Below are positions 7,740 to 16,967 of a stretch of DNA of 64,000 bases, piece after piece (the first letter of the stretch is position 1; each line of letters begins with the position of its first letter). Under the pieces are notes generated by a model. It was given only the letters and a program-made list of their open reading frames with translations, did not search any database and had not been told where the DNA came from. Where the stretch lies: the NCBI GenBank assembly GCA_050633205.1, contig JBOEGA010000129.1:62001-126000 (forward strand), in the 5' to 3' direction. A program made the position numbers and the translations under genes. Source of the DNA: CBDHHC01 sp050633205 (GTDB lineage: Bacteria; Pseudomonadota; Alphaproteobacteria; Rhizobiales; CBDHHC01).

Positions 7740-8471
7740 ATGTTCAGTTCTGTTTCCATGCCGCGCTATGTAAAATTATTTCTGTTTACATGCCTTGCGC
7801 CACTGGCTGTTTCGAGTGCTTTTGCGCATGATAATGTCAGGTCTATCACGCTGAGTGCTACGGGTTCGGTTACGGCGACTCCGGACAGGGCCAGCATTAA
7901 TACTGCGGTAGAGACATTTGATAAATCTGCCAAAGTTGCTGTGAAGCAGAATTCGGAACAGATGGCGGAAATTATTAAAGCGCTTAAAGCAGAGGGTGTT
8001 GAGAAGAAATATATTCAGACTACTGCTTTTTCTGTGCAGCCAGAATATGAGAGTTACCAGTCTTCCAGCAAGGCGCAGCGCAACCCGGAGATTGTGGGTT
8101 ATCGCGTGGTGAACAGCATATCTATTTTTCTGGTTGATGATAAGAAACTCGGGGTGGTTCTGGACAAGGTGGTATCGCTTGGTGCCAACAGGATAAGCGG
8201 CATTACTTTCAGTGTGAGCAATGAGGAAGAGCTGCGGGATAAAGCCCGGAAGCTGGCAATGCAGAATGCATTTCAGCGAGCAAGGCTTTATACAAAATCA
8301 GCCGGAACGAAACTGGGCAGAGTGACTTCGATCAGTGAAACATCTGCTTCTGTGTCTACCGGCCCTCAAACCAGATACCGGGCCCTGAGCAAGGCCTCTT
8401 CGGTCCCGATTGAAGCCGGAAGCGCGGAGATTTCTGTGCGGGTGAATGTAACCTGGAGGCTGTGGCGCTAG
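7740..8471 (+). CDS. SIMPL (DUF541) domain periplasmic protein
   Basis: A 243-residue exported protein. The first 29 or so residues are a signal peptide (MPRYVKLFLFTCLAPLAVSSAFA). The rest is one SIMPL domain with the family's opening SITLSATGSVTATPDRASINTAV, the middle ALKAEGVEKKYIQTTAFSVQPEY and the ending ISVRVNVTWRL. SIMPL proteins form oligomeric rings in the envelope and have been linked to stress resistance; the molecular function is unclear. It is transcribed alone, convergent with panD 10 bases away. Confidence 0.85.
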   Translation: MFSSVSMPRYVKLFLFTCLAPLAVSSAFAHDNVRSITLSATGSVTATPDRASINTAVETFDKSAKVAVKQNSEQMAEIIKALKAEGVEKKYIQTTAFSVQPEYESYQSSSKAQRNPEIVGYRVVNSISIFLVDDKKLGVVLDKVVSLGANRISGITFSVSNEEELRDKARKLAMQNAFQRARLYTKSAGTKLGRVTSISETSASVSTGPQTRYRALSKASSVPIEAGSAEISVRVNVTWRLWR

Positions 8472-8481
8472 GTCTTAAGCG

Positions 8482-8829
8482 CTATTTCATATTGTTATCA
8501 TCGTCCATCAGAACAACTTTCGGATTGTAGGTTTCCGCCTGTTCTGGTGGCATGGTGCAATATGAGCAGATGATGATTTTATCGCCAAGCGCTGCTTTTC
8601 TGGCTGCAGCGCCGTTCAGTCCGAACATTTTTGAGCCACGGTCTGCCACAATCGCATAAGTGGTCAGGCGCTCACCGTTGGTAATATTGTAAATATCGAC
8701 CTGTTCGAAAGGCAAAATTCCGGCTTCGTCCAGTATATCACGGTCGATGGATATGGACCCTTCATAATGCATATCGCATTCGGTGACAGTTGCACGGTGG
8801 ATTTTGGCTTTCAGCATATTCAGACGCAT
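8482..8829 (-). CDS. panD: aspartate 1-decarboxylase precursor
   Basis: A 115-residue PanD, which decarboxylates L-aspartate to beta-alanine for pantothenate and CoA synthesis. The protein cleaves itself at Gly24-Ser25 (HYEGSISID) to form the pyruvoyl group on Ser25; this numbering matches the E. coli enzyme and supports the ATG at 8829. Other conserved parts are NGERLTTYAIVADRGS and GDKIIICSY. No panB or panC is adjacent. The enzyme of the E. coli type needs PanZ/PanM for maturation, while many other bacteria self-cleave; the sequence does not decide this. Confidence 0.93.
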   Translation of the reverse strand: MRLNMLKAKIHRATVTECDMHYEGSISIDRDILDEAGILPFEQVDIYNITNGERLTTYAIVADRGSKMFGLNGAAARKAALGDKIIICSYCTMPPEQAETYNPKVVLMDDDNNMK

Positions 8830-9093
8830 TTGGACTATCTCTTTGATCTTTGCACCATAAAATGGCTTGATAATTGCCCTGCATATTAGTCAGAAACATG
8901 CGCACTGCAACATCAATTTCAATTATTGTACTGGAAACGCCAAAAGATCATTAATTTGAAATACAGATTGATTATTTTATGTAGTTTATCGGCTTATTTT
9001 TTACGGATATGGAATAGTTACTATATAAAACGTATGTAACTCCAAAATAAAACAGAAGTATTTTCCTGCCAAAAAATCATGAAATACAATGGA

Positions 9094-9133
9094 CTACTCA
9101 CCTTCCGGGTTTAATCCCGGAAAGGTGAGAAGT
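9094..9133 (-). terminator. terminator of the MMPL transporter gene
   Basis: The arms CTCACCTTCCGGG and CCCGGAAAGGTGAG form a long hairpin with one bulge and a six-base loop, beginning 11 bases past the transporter stop. The run of T on the transcript is weak. The 8830-9143 interval otherwise holds only AT-rich sequence upstream of panD. Confidence 0.6.
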
Positions 9134-9143
9134 ATTGTCTCAA

Positions 9144-11525
9144 TTAAAACAGGTCAAGAAAACTGCTTTTGGGCTTTAATGGCCGTGCACGCAGTTTTCT
9201 GATTGTCGCGACACATGCCGGGAGCAGAACCAGAACGGCAATAAGAGCTGCGAACAGGGTAACCGCATTCAACCAGCCAAACAGCCGCAGTGAAGGCAGG
9301 CCGGAAAATACTGTTACGGACAGGCCAAGTATCAGTACGATTGTGGTGAGTATGATCACCGGGCCGATGACATCCATTGTTCGGGCTAGATTGTTGATAT
9401 TCTCTTCACGTGCACGTTCGTCTTCGAGCTGCATACGGTGCAGATAGTGGATGGTATCATCGACAGCGAGGCCAAATGCGACAGTCAGGGCAACCACGCT
9501 GGCGAACTGCAGTCCGTTTCCTGACAGGTACAGGGCGACGCCTGCTGTGAAGATCGGGAAGATATTTGGAATAAAGCTGACAATGCCGATCATCAGGGAA
9601 TTGAAGATAATAGCCATCAGGATCACGACGACAAATACAGTTGTTATCAGGCCGTAATTGAGCTGAGTGATCATGTCCTTGCTGTAACGGGCAGATACGG
9701 ATGCAAGTCCGGTTACTGAAATTTCATAATCCGGGTATTTTGCGCGGACAGCGTCCAGCTTCTTCTCAATTGCATCAACGACAGGTAACAGATCGCTGGC
9801 ATCAATATCAGCGACGCGGCCTGTTATTATTATGCTTCTCTGATCGTCAGTGACAAATCTCTGAACCAGATGTTTGGGGATCTGTTTGACATAACCTTTG
9901 AGCACCTCAACATCCTGAATGCCGCTTTTGGCGAGCCAGCGTCTCAGCATTTCAACGGACCAGACATTGCCGACGCCTTTCTGGCCTTCAAGGGTTTCGT
10001 GGGCTACGCGAATGACTTCCAGAGTTTCAGGAGCATATAATGACTGGCCTTTTTTGAACTCAATCATCACATGCAAAGGCTTGGCGCCAGTCAGCTTTTT
10101 ATCAAGGCGGTTAGAGGCGGCAACGGCCTGTTCCTGATCCGGAACCTGATCGATAAGCTGATAGCGCGGCGACAAAGACAGATGGGCCGCACCAAATACT
10201 ACAACGAGTACAACACCCAGGATCGTGTAGGTATATGGCCTGTTCAGGACATGAATGCCAATTCTGTCGGATATGACCGACAGCTTTTGCATCGCTGCAT
10301 CTGTGCGCTGAGCCTCTTCCGCAAAGTCTTCTCCATCACGCAGGATTAGTGCTGCAACGGTAGGGACTACGATAATAACTGCCAGAAATGCTGTTATCGC
10401 CGACAGAGCACCTACTATTGCGAAGGTTTTAATAAGTGCTGACTGAGTGAAATAGAGCGAGAACAGAGCGATTGCGGTTGTTACCGATGTGAGGACACAT
10501 GCCGGGCCGACCTGGGATATGGCATGGTGTATGGCTTTTGCTTTTGTATCTCCGCGCAGCATTCTTCTGCGGATAGCGAACACCATATGCATGGCGTCAG
10601 CAAAAGATATTACCATGATCAGAGGTGTGATTACATTCAGGAAGAGGTTCAGCCTGAAATCAAGGAGGCCGAGCGTTCCAAGTGACCACAGGATTGCGGC
10701 GCCGGGTGCTGCAACAGTGATCAGCATAAACTCCAGGCGGCGAAAGAAAAGGAAGCAGATAATGCCACCAAGAATAAAGCCAAGGCCGTTATATATAATT
10801 CTGTCTGCCTGAACTGCATTACGGATTTCAAGCTGCATGACAGGGGCACCTGACAGTTTTACATCAAGGCCAGTGTCCTTAAGCTGGGTCGTAATTGTTT
10901 TTTTCAGGGCATTGATTGCTTTTTTCAGGCCAAATTTCTTAATGACCTTGCGGTCAAGAGCAATAACGATCAGGCCGAGCTTGCCGTCATTAGACAGGAG
11001 CTTGCCTTTAACGATTTCGTTTTGGAGAATTTCCTGCTTGAGTTCGAGAAATTTCTCGCCTGTTGGCAGATCTGCCGGAACCAGCGGAGGCGGATATCCA
11101 TCCTGGTTAGGAGGTCTTCTGGCTGAAAAGAATGATATTACGCCTTTGGCAACTTCGGTCTCATCACCAAATCCGGGAGGTTCTTCTGTCTTTGTCCCGG
11201 CTTCGGGAGCTTCAGACAATGCGACAAAGTTCAGCTCAAGTGCAAGTTCACGGAGGGCATTCAGGGTTTTAGGTGAGCCTAACAGGTCTCCCTCAATTAC
11301 AGCAAGGACATCAAACTCGCTGGAAGGAAAGCGGCTGGACATTAATTCGTAGGTATTAAATTCTTTTGTATCTGCCCGGAATAATTCACTCAGTGAATCA
11401 TCGACATCAATTCGGGATATTCCCATCCCGGCAAACACACTCACTGCAATTATTAATGCAGCAGCTACGTAAGGCAAGCGCAGGCACAAATAGCCAATAC
11501 GCTCAATTCCCAGTCCAACCCCCAT
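9144..11525 (-). CDS. MMPL/RND family inner membrane transporter
   Basis: A 793-residue transporter with two repeated halves, each a periplasmic loop plus about six membrane helices. Helix clusters are near residues 20-40, 240-400, 425-445 and 630-780. The signature GLAVDDTIHYLHR in the second half and the matching SFADAMHMVFAIRR in the first supply the proton-relay acidic residues of MMPL proteins. Relatives move lipids such as hopanoids or mycolates; the cargo here is unknown. ATG 11525 (MGVGLGIERIG) is preferred to a TTG four codons upstream, since GGTGG precedes it by six bases. It stands alone with its own terminator. Confidence 0.85.
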   Translation of the reverse strand: MGVGLGIERIGYLCLRLPYVAAALIIAVSVFAGMGISRIDVDDSLSELFRADTKEFNTYELMSSRFPSSEFDVLAVIEGDLLGSPKTLNALRELALELNFVALSEAPEAGTKTEEPPGFGDETEVAKGVISFFSARRPPNQDGYPPPLVPADLPTGEKFLELKQEILQNEIVKGKLLSNDGKLGLIVIALDRKVIKKFGLKKAINALKKTITTQLKDTGLDVKLSGAPVMQLEIRNAVQADRIIYNGLGFILGGIICFLFFRRLEFMLITVAAPGAAILWSLGTLGLLDFRLNLFLNVITPLIMVISFADAMHMVFAIRRRMLRGDTKAKAIHHAISQVGPACVLTSVTTAIALFSLYFTQSALIKTFAIVGALSAITAFLAVIIVVPTVAALILRDGEDFAEEAQRTDAAMQKLSVISDRIGIHVLNRPYTYTILGVVLVVVFGAAHLSLSPRYQLIDQVPDQEQAVAASNRLDKKLTGAKPLHVMIEFKKGQSLYAPETLEVIRVAHETLEGQKGVGNVWSVEMLRRWLAKSGIQDVEVLKGYVKQIPKHLVQRFVTDDQRSIIITGRVADIDASDLLPVVDAIEKKLDAVRAKYPDYEISVTGLASVSARYSKDMITQLNYGLITTVFVVVILMAIIFNSLMIGIVSFIPNIFPIFTAGVALYLSGNGLQFASVVALTVAFGLAVDDTIHYLHRMQLEDERAREENINNLARTMDVIGPVIILTTIVLILGLSVTVFSGLPSLRLFGWLNAVTLFAALIAVLVLLPACVATIRKLRARPLKPKSSFLDLF

Positions 11526-11936
11526 AAAGTCCACCAATTCAGTTGCTAAAAATCAGCTCAGCGAATCCCACAAGACGCACAAGCATGTTCACATCTAATG
11601 CCTCTCAGTGGAGTTTCAAACAGCTGATATTACAGTGTTAATATTTTGCTAAACACTGTTCCGAAAATGCATCTATTAACAAGATGTTCCATTTTGAAAC
11701 CACGTCCATGTACCATAAAAACTATAGGATGTGGAACATGCAGATCTATATTATCAATTAGTTTTGATTCCTTAATAAAAACAGTAGATATGCGAGATAA
11801 AGCCTTTTGTTTTCCTCAATTTCTTTCCCAAATCCACTATCGGTTGATAAAATTATTCCTGCAACTGGTATGCATATTGCTCTTTTCATCTCACTTACGC
11901 GGATTTTAGTTCCCGAGACCTGTGAGGAAAAGAGCC
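11526..11936. other. 410-base intergenic region
   Basis: AT-rich divergent spacer between the MMPL transporter and the exopolysaccharide cluster. It should hold both promoters. An 87-codon reading frame at 11646-11909 has no ribosome binding site and no recognisable protein character, so I do not call it. No clear operator was seen. Confidence 0.5.
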
Positions 11937-13367
11937 ATGACCACTATCAACACAATTGAAAGTGAAAAGAAAACGACAGATAAAGCGACTGGTTCTGTAG
12001 CGCCAACAAGTGCCCTCCTCTCTTCACTTAATGGTATTCTGAGCTATTTTGACTGTCTTGCTGTTGGCCTGTCAGCCATTCTCGCATCAGAAATTGCGGG
12101 ACACTTCATTCCGGAAATTACTGCACAAGCCGGAGTGTATAAATATCTATTCCCGGCCACGATCAGTGTATTTCTGTTTTATTACATTACGCAGAAGCAG
12201 AATAATTTTTATAATATTGACGAGAAGCTGCGTTTTCTGGATTTCACCAAGATTGCTGCCTGGCTGATGGCAACATTTATGATTATTCTGTCTTTCGGTA
12301 TGCTTCTGCAGGTAGCCCATACATATTCATCAATATGGTTTGCCGTCTGGTTCAGCATTTCTTTTTCTGTAATTGTCCTGTTTCATGCTTCAACTCAGCT
12401 AACAGTTTCCTATTTTGCAGAAAAAGGTACCTTTAATAAAAGAATTGCTATCATAGCCCCTACCAAAGAGAATGCTCACAATCTTCGGGATGAACTGCTG
12501 AAAAGTGATTTTGGCATTGGCGGGATTACCATTTTTAATGACCGCCAGACTGATCAACTGATTGCATCAGGCCAGAATAATGAAATTGACCAGATTATTA
12601 TTGCCTATACGAGAGATGAAGAGCACCTGCTTATCGAGATAGCGGATAAACTACAGGTATTGCCGCTGGAACTCCATGTTTGCCTGTGCGATCAGAAAAG
12701 CCAGATATCTGCACAAAGTTACCAGAAACTGGGTGATCTGGAACTTCAACTGATTAATGCCAAACCTATTGACGGATGGAAATACACACAGAAAGCAGTA
12801 CTGGACTATTCTGTTGCAATTGTCAGTCTGATTGTTTTTGCACCTGTTATGCTGCTGATCGCTATTGCTATCAAGCTGGACAGCTCTGGCCCTGTATTCT
12901 TTCGCCAGAAGCGTCATGGATATAACCATAACCAGATTGACGTATTTAAATTCAGAACGATGACAGTTATGGAGAACGGTTCAGAAATCAGGCAGGCGCA
13001 GAAAAACGACAGCAGGGTTACTTTTGTCGGAAAATTCCTGAGAAAAACTAGCCTTGATGAACTTCCTCAGCTATTTAATGTCCTGAGAGGGGAGATGTCT
13101 GTCGTCGGACCTCGTCCTCACGCGCTGGCTCATAATCATCAGTATTCATCCCTGATTTCAAAATATGCAAATCGTCATAAAGTAAAGCCCGGCATTACAG
13201 GCTGGGCCCAGGTTAATGGTTATAGAGGGCCAACTGAGGATATTGAAGATATGAAAAAGCGTGCGGAGTTTGATCTGCAATATATTGATAACTGGTCAAT
13301 CTGGCTGGATTTCAAAATTCTGCTGGTAACTCCGGTTTATGGTTTTATTGGAAAGAATGCTTTTTAA
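11937..13367 (+). CDS. polyprenyl-phosphate hexose-1-phosphate transferase (WcaJ-like)
   Basis: A 476-residue membrane enzyme that starts exopolysaccharide repeat units by moving a sugar phosphate, usually glucose-1-P or galactose-1-P, onto undecaprenyl phosphate. It has four or five N-terminal helices (to about residue 145), a central nucleotide-binding-like domain, a fifth helix (DYSVAIVSLIVFAPVMLLIAIAI), and the conserved catalytic C-terminal domain with DVFKFRTM, TSLDELPQLFNVLRGEMS and VVGPRPHA. The ATG at 11937 is chosen because GAGGAA lies just upstream and an in-frame GTG at 11922 overlaps that site. It leads the rfb operon (21-base gap to rfbC). Confidence 0.9.
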   Translation: MTTINTIESEKKTTDKATGSVAPTSALLSSLNGILSYFDCLAVGLSAILASEIAGHFIPEITAQAGVYKYLFPATISVFLFYYITQKQNNFYNIDEKLRFLDFTKIAAWLMATFMIILSFGMLLQVAHTYSSIWFAVWFSISFSVIVLFHASTQLTVSYFAEKGTFNKRIAIIAPTKENAHNLRDELLKSDFGIGGITIFNDRQTDQLIASGQNNEIDQIIIAYTRDEEHLLIEIADKLQVLPLELHVCLCDQKSQISAQSYQKLGDLELQLINAKPIDGWKYTQKAVLDYSVAIVSLIVFAPVMLLIAIAIKLDSSGPVFFRQKRHGYNHNQIDVFKFRTMTVMENGSEIRQAQKNDSRVTFVGKFLRKTSLDELPQLFNVLRGEMSVVGPRPHALAHNHQYSSLISKYANRHKVKPGITGWAQVNGYRGPTEDIEDMKKRAEFDLQYIDNWSIWLDFKILLVTPVYGFIGKNAF

Positions 13368-13388
13368 TTTATATGAACAGGTATTGAT

Positions 13389-13943
13389 ATGAAAGAAGTG
13401 AAAAGTCTGCAAATACCAGATGTTAAGGTCATATGGCCCAATATATTTCAGGACCATCGTGGCTATTTTCTGGAGACCTATAACAGCAAGGCTTATGAGC
13501 AGGCTGGCATTGACTGTAATTTTATTCAGGATAACCAGTCCTTTTCCGAGCAGGTTTCCACGATAAGAGGAATGCATTTTCAGATTCCCCCTTTTGCACA
13601 GGCTAAACTTGTCCGGGTACTTCACGGAGCAATTATTGATGTTGCTTTTGACCTCAGAAAAGATTCTCCTACCCGCCATCAGTGGTGCAGTGCCAAAATT
13701 ACTGCGGAAGAGCAGAACCAGATTTTTGTTCCGGCCGGATTTGCCCACGGCTTTATTACCCTTGAACCCAATACCGTAGTTCATTACAAAGTTGATAATC
13801 ATTATTCAAAAGAACACGAACAGGGTTTTATCTGGAATGATGAGGACGCCAATATCGACTGGGGCAGTTTTTCAGGAGATGTTGCAATTTCTGAAAAAGA
13901 TGGTGTGTTACCAATTTTAAAAGAATTACCTGCCTATTTTTAA
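13389..13943 (+). CDS. rfbC: dTDP-4-dehydrorhamnose 3,5-epimerase
   Basis: A 184-residue cupin-fold epimerase, third-step neighbour in dTDP-L-rhamnose synthesis (dTDP-4-keto-6-deoxy-glucose to the L-lyxo form). The signature FIQDNQSFSEQVSTIRGMHFQ contains the catalytic His, and VPAGFAHGFITLEP completes the sugar site. Length matches the family. It sits second in the operon, between the sugar transferase and rfbB. Confidence 0.95.
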   Translation: MKEVKSLQIPDVKVIWPNIFQDHRGYFLETYNSKAYEQAGIDCNFIQDNQSFSEQVSTIRGMHFQIPPFAQAKLVRVLHGAIIDVAFDLRKDSPTRHQWCSAKITAEEQNQIFVPAGFAHGFITLEPNTVVHYKVDNHYSKEHEQGFIWNDEDANIDWGSFSGDVAISEKDGVLPILKELPAYF

Positions 13944-13970
13944 TTTATTTTTTGTTGATTGGAGAGAAAT

Positions 13971-15038
13971 ATGCGTGTGGCTGTAACAGGAGGTGCCGGT
14001 TTTATCGGATCGGCTCTTATTCGCTGGATTCATAAGCATTATGACTGGGAAATCCTTAATATTGATTGCCTGACATATGCGGGAAATATTGAATCTCTGG
14101 ATGGCATTGAAACCGGAAACAGGTATCAGTTTTCCCAGACGGATATATGTAATGCAGATGCAGTCTCCCAGCAGATCAGCCAGTTTCAGCCGGACTATAT
14201 TATTCATCTTGCAGCAGAATCTCATGTGGACAGGTCGATAGATGGCCCGCTGGCTTTTATAGAAACCAATGTTATCGGTACCTATAACATGCTGCAGGCA
14301 GCGCTTAACTATTATCGGACCCTTTCGGGGGAGAGAAAAGACCGGTTCAGGTTTCACCATGTTTCGACTGATGAAGTTTATGGATCTCTTGGGGAAACAG
14401 GGCTGTTTCGTGAAGATACGCCTTACCAGCCCAACTCTCCTTATTCAGCATCAAAAGCATCTTCTGACCACTTTGTAAGAGCCTGGCATGAAACATATGG
14501 ACTGCCAGTTACAGTAAGCAACTGTTCCAATAATTATGGTCCCTATCAGTTTCCCGAGAAGCTTATTCCCCTGGTTATTCTAAATGCTCTTAATGGAAAG
14601 CCTCTTCCTGTCTACGGAAAGGGAGAAAATATCCGTGACTGGCTTTTTGTAGATGATCACGTTGAAGGCATCCTGACTGTTCTGGAAAAGGGCAAGCTGG
14701 GTGAATGCTACAATATCGGTGGATCTGCAGAGCATAAGAATATTGATGTGGTCAGAACAATCTGCAAAATCATGGATGAACTGAATCCTGATGCATCGCA
14801 ACCTCATGAAAATCTGATTGAATATGTTACAGACAGACCCGGTCATGATATGAGATATGCAATTGATACTACAAAGATTGCAAGTGAACTTAACTGGGCG
14901 CCAAAAGAAAATTTTGAATCCGGCCTCAAGAAAACTGTGCACTGGTATCTGACAAATAAAACCTGGTGGGAGCGCATACATTCCGGCGAGTATCGCGGCG
15001 AGAGACTTGGTCTGGATATGGCAGAGAAATCTGCGTAA
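13971..15038 (+). CDS. rfbB: dTDP-glucose 4,6-dehydratase
   Basis: A 355-residue NAD-dependent extended SDR that makes dTDP-4-keto-6-deoxyglucose from dTDP-glucose. It shows the Rossmann motif TGGAGFIGS at residues 6-14, the active-site segment HVSTDEVYGSL (Asp and Glu of the dehydration step), the YxxxK motif YSASKASSDH, and the nucleotide segment NNYGPYQFPEKLIPL. ATG 13971 follows GGAGAG with good spacing; a TTG four codons earlier is less likely. It is in the rfbCBDA operon. Confidence 0.95.
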   Translation: MRVAVTGGAGFIGSALIRWIHKHYDWEILNIDCLTYAGNIESLDGIETGNRYQFSQTDICNADAVSQQISQFQPDYIIHLAAESHVDRSIDGPLAFIETNVIGTYNMLQAALNYYRTLSGERKDRFRFHHVSTDEVYGSLGETGLFREDTPYQPNSPYSASKASSDHFVRAWHETYGLPVTVSNCSNNYGPYQFPEKLIPLVILNALNGKPLPVYGKGENIRDWLFVDDHVEGILTVLEKGKLGECYNIGGSAEHKNIDVVRTICKIMDELNPDASQPHENLIEYVTDRPGHDMRYAIDTTKIASELNWAPKENFESGLKKTVHWYLTNKTWWERIHSGEYRGERLGLDMAEKSA

Positions 15039-15062
15039 CAGTCCGGCAACAGGGAGAATGTA

Positions 15063-15947
15063 ATGCGTATACTCGTTACAGGTGCGGCTGGTCAGGTCGG
15101 TACCGAGCTAGTCTTATCAGGTCCGAAAAAAGGACATGAGATCCTGGGCTTTACCAGAAAAGACCTGGATATAACCAATGAAGATGTCGTTCTCGGAACT
15201 ATTTCAGATTTAACACCCGATGTGGTTATTAATCCAGCAGCCTATACTGCTGTGGATCAGGCTGAAACTGACCAGGAGCTTGCCTATATAATTAATCGGG
15301 ATGGGCCAGCAAATCTTGCAAAGGCATGTTCTAAAAACAATATTCCGTTAATCCATATTTCAACAGATTATGTTTATGATGGCAGTAAATCCGGGGCATA
15401 TACGGAGAATGCCCCGGTACAGCCTGTTAATGTATATGGCGCTTCGAAAGAAGCCGGAGAAGCCGCTATCAGAGATATTCTGGACCAACATATTATTATG
15501 CGTACATCGTGGGTATTCAGCTCTCATGGCGGTAACTTTGTAAAAAGTATGCTTCGTCTTGGTAACGACAGAGATGAACTCAGCATCGTTGCTGACCAGC
15601 GTGGCGGGCCGACGAGCGCATCTGATATTGCAGGTGCAGCCATCAGTATTGCAAAGGGTGTTCATGGTCAGCCGAATTTATGGGGTACATACCATTTTTC
15701 AGGCGCACCGGAGACAAGCTGGTATGAGTTTGCGCAGGAGATTTTTAATCAGGCTTCAGGGCTTGTTGCTAAAGCTCCAACAGTCAGGCCGATACCGACT
15801 GCAGATTACCCAACCCCTGCGCGCCGACCTTTAAACAGTGTAATGAACTGTGAGAAAATATTTAACGCCTTTGGAATTCAGCAACCTGCATGGAAAAACA
15901 GCCTGAATAAAGTGCTTCAGGAACTTGAGAACGGGACAATACAATAA
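15063..15947 (+). CDS. rfbD: dTDP-4-dehydrorhamnose reductase
   Basis: A 294-residue NADPH-dependent reductase, last step of dTDP-L-rhamnose formation. It has the GAAGQVG cofactor loop at residues 7-13, STDYVYDGSKSGAYTE, and the catalytic VYGASKEAGE (Tyr/Lys pair). GGGAG precedes the ATG. Its stop overlaps the rfbA start (TAATG), so the two are translationally coupled. Confidence 0.95.
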   Translation: MRILVTGAAGQVGTELVLSGPKKGHEILGFTRKDLDITNEDVVLGTISDLTPDVVINPAAYTAVDQAETDQELAYIINRDGPANLAKACSKNNIPLIHISTDYVYDGSKSGAYTENAPVQPVNVYGASKEAGEAAIRDILDQHIIMRTSWVFSSHGGNFVKSMLRLGNDRDELSIVADQRGGPTSASDIAGAAISIAKGVHGQPNLWGTYHFSGAPETSWYEFAQEIFNQASGLVAKAPTVRPIPTADYPTPARRPLNSVMNCEKIFNAFGIQQPAWKNSLNKVLQELENGTIQ

Positions 15948-16822
15948 TGAAAAAAGGTATCATTCTGGCTGGTGGTTCGGGAACACGCCTCCACCCCCTT
16001 ACTCTTGGAACGTCCAAACAATTGCTTCCTGTTTATGACAAGCCAATGATTTATTACCCGCTAACTGTGCTTATGCTGGCAGGGATTGATGATATTCTGG
16101 TGATTACAACACCGGAAGACAAACTGGCTTTTCAGAGGTTGCTGGGGGATGGCTCTCAATGGGGTATCAGCATTTCCTATGCCGTTCAGGAGAAACCTGA
16201 GGGACTGGCTCAGGCCTTTCTGATCGGAAAAGAATTTGTCAATAATCAACCCTGTGCTCTTGTCCTTGGTGACAATATGTATTTTGGTCATGACCTGACT
16301 AAAAAAATACAGGCAGCAGCGCAACGACAATCCGGAGCAACCGTATTTGGCTATTGGGTTAAAGACCCTGAAAGATATGGTGTTGCAGAGTTTAACAAGG
16401 ACGGGCGGGTTGTCAGTATTGAGGAAAAACCCGAGCAACCCAAATCTAATTATGCGGTCACAGGACTTTATTTTTACGATGAGAAAGTCTGCGATTATGC
16501 AGCAGAACTGAAGCCTTCTCACCGGGGAGAGCTGGAAATAACCGACCTTAACAAGCTTTACCTGCAGGATAATAACCTGCATGTCGAACTGCTGGGACGC
16601 GGTTATGCATGGCTGGATACCGGAACCCATGCCTCTCTGATTCAGGCGGGGCAGTTTGTGCAAACCATTGAAGAACGTCAGGGTATGAAAGTTGGCTGCC
16701 CTGAAGAAATTGCTTATATGATGGGACATATAACGAAAGAGCAATTGATACTTCTTGCAGAACCTTTGAAGAAGAGTGGCTATGGTGACTATCTTATGAG
16801 CCTGGTAAAAAGAGGTCTGTAA
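15947..16822 (+). CDS. rfbA: glucose-1-phosphate thymidylyltransferase
   Basis: A 291-residue nucleotidyltransferase that joins dTTP and glucose-1-phosphate to give dTDP-glucose, the committed step of the rhamnose pathway and usually feedback-inhibited by dTDP-L-rhamnose. It has the GGSGTRLHPLT loop at residues 9-19, YDKPMIYYPL, LGDNMYFGHD (metal Asp) and SIEEKPEQPKSNYAVTGLYFYD. It overlaps rfbD by one base and ends the rfb operon. Confidence 0.95.
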   Translation: MKKGIILAGGSGTRLHPLTLGTSKQLLPVYDKPMIYYPLTVLMLAGIDDILVITTPEDKLAFQRLLGDGSQWGISISYAVQEKPEGLAQAFLIGKEFVNNQPCALVLGDNMYFGHDLTKKIQAAAQRQSGATVFGYWVKDPERYGVAEFNKDGRVVSIEEKPEQPKSNYAVTGLYFYDEKVCDYAAELKPSHRGELEITDLNKLYLQDNNLHVELLGRGYAWLDTGTHASLIQAGQFVQTIEERQGMKVGCPEEIAYMMGHITKEQLILLAEPLKKSGYGDYLMSLVKRGL

Positions 16823-16967
16823 ATAATGAAAAAGATATGCACATTGTATTAATATAATATAATTAAGTATTTCACATATTAGTATTTCAGGTTTTAATCC
16901 TGATTATGAATCGTAAAGATTCTATGCTTATCTGTTTTTTGCAACAGGATGTGAGATACTTAATACG

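Noticed and set aside
9169..11352. Several plus-strand frames opposite the MMPL transporter
   Set aside because: Arg/Ser-rich shadow translations of a clear membrane protein gene.
11646..11909. 87-codon frame in the spacer before the exopolysaccharide genes
   Set aside because: No ribosome binding site, no domain or export signal, AT-rich chance-like composition.
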